Assembly: GCA_018399515.1 (NCBI GenBank)
Contig: JAGYOB010000235.1
Location: 1 to 11,819, forward strand
Direction: 5' to 3'
DNA length: 11,819 nucleotides
Origin: Candidatus Nanopelagicales bacterium
GTDB lineage: Bacteria; Actinomycetota; Actinomycetes; S36-B12
Shown here piece after piece: positions 6,201 through 11,819 of the stretch. The position numbers and the translations under genes were made by a program. The stretch's first letter is position 1; every line of letters starts with the position of its first letter. The notes beneath the pieces are model-generated. The model worked only from the letters and a program-made list of their open reading frames with translations, was not told the origin of the DNA and searched no databases.

Positions 6201-7652
6201 TCAGCCCACGGGAACGACGGCCTCGGGGGCTGGCCATGGACCGGGAAGAAACAGCGGGTCGTATCCGCTCTGCGAACCCATCGCTTCGGCGATCGCCGCC
6301 TGAGCGGGGTACACGCCTTCGCGAACCCACCGATCGAGGAGCTCGACCACCGCTATCCGCGATTGGGCAGTGAAGTTGCAGTGTCCAGCCCCATAGGGGG
6401 CACCGGCCTCAGGCGAGAACTCCGGTGGTGGGACGGTGAATGTCTGCACCATGTCCGCGCGGGCCAGGCCACCGGCAGCAGCAGCGTCGAAACGGTCGCG
6501 ATAGAACGTCTCGTTCTGCACGATCACCCAGTCGTACGCGGTGTGCATCGTGATCACCGGAACCTGGATGCGACCGGTCGGGTTGCCCCCGCGCTCGAGT
6601 GCGGCTGCGCGAGCTGTCGGGTCCGCGGCCACCCTGGGACCGTTGTCCAAGATGTCGACGAACCTCTGGGCGGCACCCTCGCCACCGATGGTGTCGATGG
6701 CTTGAATCTCGCTCTCACTCATGCGTGCCGCATAGTCAGCGAGCTCATTGCCCGACACGTTTCCGCCGTAGCGCTGCTCGATGTCGTACCGTCCGACGGT
6801 GGCATAACCAAGAACGGTAAGGAGGTTCTCTACCGTTCCGGAAATCTGGCTGACCAGGTCGGCCCCATCGAAGGTTCCCGTTCTACTTGGAGCATCCGTG
6901 ATCGCCGCGATCGTGAGAATCTTCGCAATCACCTCGGGGTTTTGTTCCTGGGCGCCGGCCAGAATCCGCGACGCCGCGCCTTCCCACGCGAGTACGGCTT
7001 CTTCATAGGTCGTGTAGTCAGCGATCTTCATCTGCGGGTACAGCAATTGCTGGATCCCGTACGCGGCGTCAAGCGCCAGGTCGATATTCGCCACCATTCC
7101 CGCGACAACCCCGCACAGCGGCGCAGCGCCATCGATCCAATCGCTGTCCTGCTCTGCGAGCATGGCCGTGATCAGCCCGCCGAGAGAGTCACCCCACACC
7201 AGTGTCCGGTTCGGGGTTGCGATGTTCTCACTGAAGAAGTCGTAGATCTGACCGGCGGCCGCGACGCCGTCCTCCACGGCCCAGCCATTGGACGCGTACG
7301 ACGAGCCGGCGAGGGCATAGCCCCGTTCAAGTAATTCCTCGCCGATGGATCGATCACCGGCGTCCCAGCCTGGCGCTGGTGCCGCCGTGGTGACCACCGG
7401 GTCGAACGTGGGCGGGAAGGGCTGCGCGGGCCGGTATCCGTGGGAATAGATCAGCAGAGTGCCGTTCCACGTTTCGGGCATGACGATCTCATACTCGGCC
7501 CCCTCGATCGTTCCGGTGCAGGCCACCGAATCACATCCGGTGTACGGGACATCCGTGCTGGTATCGCGCTGAGGAGCCGAAGCAGCGGCTGAACAACCGG
7601 CGATGACCAGAGCGGTGGCAGCAAGGGATGCGATGACGGCATGACGGCGCAT
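6201..7652 (-). CDS. secreted lipoprotein alpha/beta hydrolase
   Basis: A 483-residue exported esterase-like enzyme. The N-terminus MRRHAVIASLAATALVIAGC is a lipoprotein signal peptide with lipobox Ile-Ala-Gly-Cys, Cys20 being the lipidated residue, so it should be tethered outside the membrane. The hydrolase fold shows an oxyanion His-Gly at 71-72 (YSHGY), the nucleophile elbow GDSLGG with Ser156, a likely acid Asp374 in HTAYDW, and a catalytic His424 in GAGHCNF. About 200 residues between Ser156 and Asp374 form a large, mostly helical insertion, likely a lid. Cys40, Cys45, Cys180 and Cys425 could form disulfides. The substrate is unknown; esters or envelope lipids are possible. The frame continues upstream to 7895 inside polA, but 7652 is clearly right because the signal peptide begins there. 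It lies 94 bp downstream of polA; CAGACT, 7 nt before the ATG, is a partial -10 match. Confidence 0.88.
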   Translation of the reverse strand: MRRHAVIASLAATALVIAGCSAAASAPQRDTSTDVPYTGCDSVACTGTIEGAEYEIVMPETWNGTLLIYSHGYRPAQPFPPTFDPVVTTAAPAPGWDAGDRSIGEELLERGYALAGSSYASNGWAVEDGVAAAGQIYDFFSENIATPNRTLVWGDSLGGLITAMLAEQDSDWIDGAAPLCGVVAGMVANIDLALDAAYGIQQLLYPQMKIADYTTYEEAVLAWEGAASRILAGAQEQNPEVIAKILTIAAITDAPSRTGTFDGADLVSQISGTVENLLTVLGYATVGRYDIEQRYGGNVSGNELADYAARMSESEIQAIDTIGGEGAAQRFVDILDNGPRVAADPTARAAALERGGNPTGRIQVPVITMHTAYDWVIVQNETFYRDRFDAAAAGGLARADMVQTFTVPPPEFSPEAGAPYGAGHCNFTAQSRIAVVELLDRWVREGVYPAQAAIAEAMGSQSGYDPLFLPGPWPAPEAVVPVG

Positions 7653-7746
7653 GCGCGGCAGTCTGGCACGGGTGAACGGCGTATGACCGCAAGATTGCCG
7701 AATCAATGCCCTCTGGTTCAACTCGAAACGCCCTCGTTCGACGCGT

Positions 7747-10464
7747 TCAGTGTCCGGCCGATTCCCAGGTATCGCCCACACCGACCGAGACGTCCAAAGG
7801 CACATCCAGGTCCATCGCCGCCCCCATCGTGGCCACCACGATCTCGCGCACCGCATCCACTTCACCGGGGGCAACCTCGACGACGAGCTCGTCATGAACC
7901 TGCAGCAGCAGCCTCGAGGCCAACCCCTCTTCGTCGAATCGTCGGGACACCCCGATCATCGCGATCTTGATGATGTCGGCCGCCGAGCCCTGGATCGGCG
8001 CATTGAGCGCCATCCGCTCGGCCATCTCTCGGCGTTGGCGTTGGTCGCTGGTCAGATCAGGCAGATATCGACGACGACCCATCATCGTTTCGGTGAACCC
8101 CGTGGAACGCGCCTCATCGACCACGTGCCCCAAATAGTCCCGGACGCCACCGAATCGGGCGAAATACTCATCCATGAGCACCTTGGCTTCACCGGGATCG
8201 ATACCCAGTTGCTGGCCCAACCCATAGGAGGACAGCCCGTAGGCCAGTCCGTACGACATCGCCTTGATCCGGCGTCTCATCTCCGGATCGACATCAGCCG
8301 GTGCCACGTCGAAGACTCTCGCGGCGACCGTGGAATGCAGGTCTTCACCCTCAGCGAACGCTGCGATCAATCCGGCATCCTGAGACAGGTGCGCCATGAT
8401 CCGCATCTCGATCTGGCTGTAGTCGGCGGTGAGCAACGTCGCATACCCCTCACCCACAACGAAACAGCCACGAATCTGGCGACCAGCATCCGTGCGAATC
8501 GGGATGTTCTGCAGGTTGGGGTCGCTGCTGGACAACCGGCCGGTTGACGTGACCGTCTGCTGGAACGTGGTGTGAATGCGCCCCGATGCGTCGATCAGGG
8601 GGATGAGGCCGTCTACGGTCTGGCGGAGTTTGGTGACATCCCGCCAGCCGAGGATGCACTCCAGGATCGGATCTTCCGTCTGCACGTAGAGGCTGTGCAG
8701 GCTCTCGGCATCCGTTGTGTACCCGGTCTTGATCTTCTTGGTCTTCGGCAGGCCACGTTCGTCGAAAAGGATCTGCTGCAACTGTTTCGGCGATCCCATG
8801 GTGAATTCGCGACCGGCGATCCTGAACGCCTGATCCTGCCATTGCCCAGCCTGGGCTGCGAAGCGATCCGAGAGACCCCGGAGCCGCCCGGTATCGACGG
8901 CGATGCCCGCATGTTCCATCCGCGCGAGGATCGTGGTGACCGGCAACTCTATGTCGGTGAGGAGATCCGTTCCCTCGACACTCGTCAACCGATCGCACAA
9001 CACCGGGTGCAGCGTCGCGATCACCGCGGCCTCGTCGGCGAGTCGCTCCACCACGCCATCGCTGGGTTCATCACCCAGCGACAGTTGATCACCCGCCGCA
9101 TCGCTCACGACAAGGGACCGGTTCAGATACCGGACGGCGAGGTCCTCGAGAGTGGGACCCCGCTGTCCCGGTGCCAGGATGTAGGCCGCGAGGCCGGTGT
9201 CGAACACGATCCCGTTCACCAGCCAGTCTTCGGCCAAAGTAGCCAGGAGCGGCCCCTTGATGTCATGGCCGATGACGCTGGTGTTCGGATCGGCAAACCA
9301 GGTCCGGATGCCCTGCAGATCCTCTTGCCCAAGCTGCGACATCTGGGCGATGGCGATCGGCCCGCTTTCGTCCGCTGCCTGCGCAGATGTCGGGCAGAAG
9401 GCGATGTGGGTGATGCGCCCCGTTCCCGAACCCCAGTCGCCGGCGAACGCCACAGCCGCAGCCTCCACCGTCTTCAGCCATGCCCACCAGTCGCCCGGTT
9501 CCAGGGCGACCCGAACCCGCTCGGACACCGACTGAGCCTCCGCCGGCTGTGAATCCGTCCCCAGGACCGCGCGGATGCGATCACGCAGGGCGCGGAACTC
9601 CAAAGCTTCCAGGATCTGCTCGACCCTGGCCGGATCCGCCGCAGCCAGCAGGCAATCCGCGGGTTGCACATCCAGCGGCACATCGCGGACCAGTTCAGTG
9701 AGCCGACGATTCACCAGCACCTGCGGCAGCGCCTCCCTGAGCGCGGCCCCCACCTTGCCCGTGACCTCATCGACGTGATCGACGAGACCGGTCAGATTCC
9801 CGTAGGTCGTGATCCACTTCGTCGCCGTCTTCTCACCCACCCCGGGGATCCCGGGCAGATTGTCGCTGGGATCCCCGCGAAGGGCGGCAAAATCCGCGTA
9901 CTGGTCCGGCGTCAGTCCGTATTTCTCGACGACCGCTTCGGGTGTCATCCGCGCGAGATCGGACACTCCCTTGCGCGGATAGAGGACCGTCACCGAGCCA
10001 CTCACCAACTGCAAAGCGTCCCGATCGCCGGTGACGATGAAGGTCTCCAGGTTTTGTCCCTGCGCCTGCGTGGCCAGGGTCGCCAGGATGTCATCGGCTT
10101 CATAACCGGGGACTTCCAGACGCGTGATCCCCAGGGCATCGAGCAGGTCGCGAATGAGATCGACCTGGCCTTTGAACCCCTCGGGACTCTTCGCCCGGTT
10201 CGCTTTGTATTCCGGATATGTCTCGGTTCGAAACGTGGTCCGGGAAACATCGAAAGCGACCGCGACGTGCGTGGGCTTCTCATCACGCAGCGTGTTGATC
10301 AACATGGACGCGAAGCCGTAGACCGCATTCGTCGCCTGGCCGGTCGAGGTGGAGAAGTTCTCCTCAGGCAGCGCGTAGAACGCTCGATACGCCAGCGAGT
10401 GCCCATCCAACAGCAGGAATCGGCCACCCTCATCGGAACTTTCGGCCTTGCCCCGCGCGCTCAT
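7747..10464 (-). CDS. polA: DNA polymerase I
   Basis: Full-length family A polymerase, 905 residues, which fills gaps and removes RNA primers during replication and repair. The 5' nuclease domain (1-300) has Asp20 in LLLDGHSLAYRAF, the YEADD cluster (121-125), TGDRD (145-149), GDPSDN (197-202) and a helix-hairpin-helix GIPGVGEKTA (205-214). The middle domain (about 310-500) lacks the Asp-Xaa-Glu and Tyr-x3-Asp exonuclease motifs, so proofreading is very likely absent, as is usual in actinobacteria. The polymerase domain carries motif A DYSQIEMRI (Asp681), motif B RRRIKAMSYGLAYG (Arg730, Lys734, Tyr738, Tyr742) and motif C QVHDE (Asp858, Glu859). Tyr738 takes the place of Taq Phe667. The ATG at 10464 is 26 bp from the divergent thioesterase and 8 nt after a TAGGAT hexamer, suggesting a leaderless mRNA. 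Confidence 0.99.
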   Translation of the reverse strand: MSARGKAESSDEGGRFLLLDGHSLAYRAFYALPEENFSTSTGQATNAVYGFASMLINTLRDEKPTHVAVAFDVSRTTFRTETYPEYKANRAKSPEGFKGQVDLIRDLLDALGITRLEVPGYEADDILATLATQAQGQNLETFIVTGDRDALQLVSGSVTVLYPRKGVSDLARMTPEAVVEKYGLTPDQYADFAALRGDPSDNLPGIPGVGEKTATKWITTYGNLTGLVDHVDEVTGKVGAALREALPQVLVNRRLTELVRDVPLDVQPADCLLAAADPARVEQILEALEFRALRDRIRAVLGTDSQPAEAQSVSERVRVALEPGDWWAWLKTVEAAAVAFAGDWGSGTGRITHIAFCPTSAQAADESGPIAIAQMSQLGQEDLQGIRTWFADPNTSVIGHDIKGPLLATLAEDWLVNGIVFDTGLAAYILAPGQRGPTLEDLAVRYLNRSLVVSDAAGDQLSLGDEPSDGVVERLADEAAVIATLHPVLCDRLTSVEGTDLLTDIELPVTTILARMEHAGIAVDTGRLRGLSDRFAAQAGQWQDQAFRIAGREFTMGSPKQLQQILFDERGLPKTKKIKTGYTTDAESLHSLYVQTEDPILECILGWRDVTKLRQTVDGLIPLIDASGRIHTTFQQTVTSTGRLSSSDPNLQNIPIRTDAGRQIRGCFVVGEGYATLLTADYSQIEMRIMAHLSQDAGLIAAFAEGEDLHSTVAARVFDVAPADVDPEMRRRIKAMSYGLAYGLSSYGLGQQLGIDPGEAKVLMDEYFARFGGVRDYLGHVVDEARSTGFTETMMGRRRYLPDLTSDQRQRREMAERMALNAPIQGSAADIIKIAMIGVSRRFDEEGLASRLLLQVHDELVVEVAPGEVDAVREIVVATMGAAMDLDVPLDVSVGVGDTWESAGH

Positions 10465-10472
10465 ACCCGTCG

Positions 10473-10482
10473 ATCCTAGGCT
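10473..10482. promoter_or_regulatory. overlapping divergent -10 elements, polA and thioesterase
   Basis: On the plus strand TAGGCT (10477-10482) is followed by 8 nt and then the thioesterase ATG. On the minus strand TAGGAT (10478 down to 10473) is followed by 8 nt and then the polA ATG. The two hexamers share two base pairs of a central CCTAGG. Neither direction has a Shine-Dalgarno sequence in the gap, so both mRNAs are likely leaderless. No good -35 hexamer is seen on either side. Confidence 0.5.
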
Positions 10483-10490
10483 GTGGCCTC

Positions 10491-10913
10491 ATGACCGAAG
10501 ACACGACGACCGGGTCGCCACTGCAGAACATCATCGCCATGGACAGGGGCGGCCTCGGTGAGCGCATGGGCATCGAGTGGCTCGAGGTCGGCTCGGAGCG
10601 GACCGTCGCCCGCATGCCCGTCGCAGGCAACACCCAGCCCTTCGGACTCCTCCACGGCGGTGCCAGCGCTGTCCTGGCGGAGTCGGTGGGCTCCGTCGCC
10701 TCGAACATGCACGCCGGCGAGGGTCGATTCGCCGTCGGCATCGAGTTGTCCTGCACCCACCACCGCAGCGCCCGCGACGGCTACGTCACGGCCGTCGCCA
10801 CCCCTTTGAGTCTGGGACGAACCCTGGCCAGTTATGACATCGTGATCACCGACGAGGAGGGTGAGCGGATCTGCACGGCACGCCTGACATGTCTGCTGCG
10901 GGACGTTGCTTGA
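10491..10913 (+). CDS. PaaI/MenI-type hotdog-fold acyl-CoA thioesterase
   Basis: A 140-residue single hotdog domain, the normal length for this family. The core signature GNTQPFGLLHGGASAVLAES (46-65) carries the His-Gly-Gly helix start (55-57) and Glu64, the carboxylate expected to activate water in the PaaI/EntH/MenI group. A strand-rich second half ends with RICTARLTCLLRD. Enzymes of this type hydrolyse aromatic or related acyl-CoA thioesters; in many bacteria one member releases 1,4-dihydroxy-2-naphthoate in menaquinone synthesis. The substrate cannot be told from sequence, and no menaquinone gene is nearby. It is cytosolic, with no signal peptide or membrane helix. The ATG at 10491 is preceded by TAGGCT with an 8-nt gap, so the message is probably leaderless. 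I recall similar thioesterase genes beside polA in other actinobacteria, so the pairing may be positional rather than functional. Confidence 0.9.
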   Translation: MTEDTTTGSPLQNIIAMDRGGLGERMGIEWLEVGSERTVARMPVAGNTQPFGLLHGGASAVLAESVGSVASNMHAGEGRFAVGIELSCTHHRSARDGYVTAVATPLSLGRTLASYDIVITDEEGERICTARLTCLLRDVA

Positions 10914-10953
10914 CCCAGCACGGTGGGGCCTAGGTGAACGCGATGCGACGGGA

Positions 10954-10973
10954 TCGTGACCTAAAGGTCACGA
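10954..10973. promoter_or_regulatory. 20-bp palindrome, possible GlnR-type operator
   Basis: TCGTGACCT-AA-AGGTCACGA has 9-bp perfect arms around a central AA. The inner part reads GTGAC-N6-GTCAC, which fits the AC-N9-AC spacing of actinobacterial GlnR sites (consensus about GTNAC-N6-GAAAC). It lies 41 bp after the thioesterase stop and about 230 bp before the LivH start. No T-tract follows, so a rho-independent terminator is less likely. The regulator assignment is an inference from spacing and from the neighbouring amino-acid transporter gene. Confidence 0.4.
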
Positions 10974-11013
10974 ATTCCTGCCACGGTGATGACCTCCGCA
11001 GATATGCTCGCTG

Positions 11014-11200
11014 ACGGTTCGCAACGCTGTCCCTGTCAGGATCGGTAGTGTCTGGCGAACGTGGGAACGGGATCGACGCCGGTCCCAGACGACGGGATCG
11101 ACGACAAACGAGATAGACGAGACACGAGACAGACCAGATAGACGACGAGCCAGACGATGAGACCCACGACGACGCAGACCAGCACAGATCGACGAGGAGG
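11014..11200 (+). promoter_or_regulatory. probable structured, T-poor 5' leader of livH-like gene
   Basis: No gene is visible here. Bases 11017-11022 (GTTCGC) can pair with 11055-11060 (GCGAAC). A 7-bp stem with an ACGC loop spans 11069-11086 (GGGATCG with CGGTCCC, one G-U pair). The 12-mer ACGGGATCGACG occurs at 11067-11078 and 11092-11103, and GATCGACG recurs at 11187. From 11101 to 11200 there are only 4 T but 39 A, in loosely repeated AGACGA/GACGAG units, a run likely to stay single-stranded. It matches no riboswitch class I know. Transcription start was not identified; a TATGCT at 11003-11008 lacks a -35 partner. Confidence 0.35.
11194..11200 (+). promoter_or_regulatory. strong Shine-Dalgarno deciding the LivH start
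   Basis: GAGGAGG sits 4 nt before GTG 11205. It is the only strong ribosome site noticed in the window, where most other starts look leaderless. It supports GTG 11205 over an in-frame ATG at 11157, which would add 16 residues ahead of the signal peptide and has no good ribosome site. Confidence 0.7.
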
Positions 11201-11204
11201 ACGT

Positions 11205-11819
11205 GTGCAGCGGAGCGCGAGAGGAATATCCCCCCGATGGCTCCTGAGGCTCCTCATCGTCGGACTCCTCGGATTCGGCGTGAGCGTGGGCCTGGCACCA
11301 CCGGCCTCCGCAGAGGATCTGCAACTGACCGTCCGGGTGCAAGACGAGGAGCGCAATGCGATCCCCGGTGCCTCGGTCACCGTGGAAGCCCCCGATGGCT
11401 ATTCGGCTGCGGGCACCACCGACGATGAAGGTCTTGCTCTGGTGCCCGTGCCTGCCAACACGGTCGTGACCGTGACCCTCGACGAGGCCACGGTCACCCA
11501 ACCTGTCATCGACGGCAATGTCCGCGAGGTCAGCATTCTGACCCGGGACAAGACCGTGATCTTCCGGCTTGGTGAGGGCGGGGGTGGCGGCGGTGGCTCG
11601 GGGATCACGCTTCAGCGCGTCACCCAGCTGCTCGTAGGTGGTGTCGTCCTGTCTTTCGTCATCGCGTTGGCGTCGCTGGGCCTGAGCCTCATCTTCGGCA
11701 CGACCGGCTTGACGAACTTCTCCCACGGCGAACTACTCACCCTCGGTGCGTTCACAGCTCTCGTCTTGACCACCGCGTTGGGAATCAACATCATCATCGC
11801 CGGCCCCATCGCGGTGATC
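11205..11819 (+). CDS. livH: LivH-type ABC permease with secreted N-terminal domain, 3' incomplete
   Basis: The frame is open to the window end, 205 codons without a stop. Residues 1-36 form a signal peptide: basic start, hydrophobic core WLLRLLIVGLLGFGVSVGL and a likely cut after ALA-type residues APPASA. Residues 38-122 read like a carboxypeptidase-regulatory-type or similar Ig-like beta-sandwich, with LTVRVQDEERNAIPGASVTV and a TTDDEGLALVPVPA turn. A linker of seven glycines (125-131) follows. From about 136 the permease begins, and ASLGLSLIFGTTGLTNFSHGE (parts, 156-176) is the typical start of LivH, a membrane subunit of branched-chain amino-acid uptake systems. LivM, the ATPases and the binding protein would be expected downstream. 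Most LivH proteins start straight at the first helix, so the outward domain is unusual; it may contact the binding protein or the wall. The domain family is my reading of the pattern. Substrate could be another amino acid or urea. Confidence 0.85.
   Translation, partial: MQRSARGISPRWLLRLLIVGLLGFGVSVGLAPPASAEDLQLTVRVQDEERNAIPGASVTVEAPDGYSAAGTTDDEGLALVPVPANTVVTVTLDEATVTQPVIDGNVREVSILTRDKTVIFRLGEGGGGGGGSGITLQRVTQLLVGGVVLSFVIALASLGLSLIFGTTGLTNFSHGELLTLGAFTALVLTTALGINIIIAGPIAVI

Noticed and set aside
6191..6212. CCCGTG / CACGGG inverted repeat between the convergent flippase and lipoprotein genes as a bidirectional terminator
   Set aside because: The stem is 6 bp with a 10-nt loop, overlaps the lipoprotein stop region and has no T-tract on either strand.
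6363..7334. 323-codon plus-strand frame opposite the lipoprotein gene
   Set aside because: Lies wholly antisense to a gene with a lipobox and full catalytic triad; its own translation has no family signature or plausible start signal.
8572..9552. 326-codon plus-strand frame inside polA, and similar long opposite frames at 7750-8547 and 9664-10479
   Set aside because: Antisense shadows of a high-GC gene: low-complexity composition, no recognisable motif, and polA motifs run continuously on the other strand.
11041..11200. Short recurring GATCGACG/AGACGA units as a CRISPR array
   Set aside because: Units are too short, irregularly spaced and degenerate, with no unique spacers and no cas genes nearby.
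11157..11205. Upstream in-frame ATG as the start of the LivH-type protein
   Set aside because: It would place 16 polar, basic residues before a well-formed signal peptide and lacks a ribosome site, whereas GTG 11205 has GAGGAGG 4 nt upstream.
10968..11726. 252-codon minus-strand frame over the leader and the LivH gene
   Set aside because: Composition is Arg/Gln/Asp-rich without a domain, and the plus-strand frame has a Shine-Dalgarno, signal peptide and LivH motif.

Overview
The window looks like chromosomal DNA from a high-GC actinobacterium, probably uncultured, outside the well-known genera. Three things point there. It carries a block of cell-envelope glycan genes resembling the mycobacterial neighbourhood Rv0224c / Rv0225 / Rv0226c / aftD with its small DUF2613 companion. 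Its DNA polymerase I has the actinobacterial features of a degenerate proofreading domain and a Tyr in the O-helix. Several start codons sit 6-8 nt after a TANNNT -10 hexamer with no Shine-Dalgarno sequence, which is the leaderless pattern common in Actinobacteria. I cannot name a genus or order from sequence alone.

Layout. Positions 1-51 are AT-rich and unlike the rest; they abruptly end an aftD-like gene read on the minus strand (37-768). Upstream of aftD, and coupled to it by a 4-bp GTGA overlap, is a class I methyltransferase (765-1604, minus). A GT4 glycosyltransferase (1639-2811, plus) is divergent from it. A 47-residue membrane microprotein (2793-2936, minus) overlaps the tail of the glycosyltransferase gene and lies downstream of a 609-residue multi-spanning GT-C-like membrane protein (3057-4886, minus). 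An oligosaccharide flippase of the MATE/Wzx type (4898-6154, plus) is divergent from that by 11 bp. Together these six genes look like an envelope-polysaccharide unit: a cytosolic sugar transferase, a methyltransferase, a lipid-linked glycan flippase, and two membrane proteins, one AftD-like, expected to act on the outer face.

The second part starts with a secreted lipoprotein alpha/beta hydrolase (6201-7652, minus), downstream of polA (7747-10464, minus). A PaaI/MenI-type hotdog thioesterase (10491-10913, plus) is divergent from polA across only 26 bp, where two back-to-back -10 hexamers appear to serve two leaderless genes. A 291-bp gene-free leader (10914-11204) follows. It holds a near-perfect 20-bp palindrome that matches the spacing of GlnR sites, hairpins, short direct repeats and a strikingly T-poor stretch ending in a strong Shine-Dalgarno. 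It precedes a LivH-type branched-chain amino-acid ABC permease (11205 to the window end, incomplete). This permease is unusual: a signal peptide, a carboxypeptidase-regulatory-like beta-sandwich and a glycine linker are fused in front of the membrane domain.

No CRISPR array, tRNA, rRNA, transposase or prophage gene was seen. The most interesting items are the LivH fusion with its odd leader, the shared leaderless promoter between polA and the thioesterase, the conserved envelope gene block with a flippase, and the composition break in aftD, which I think is more likely an assembly or cloning junction than biology.
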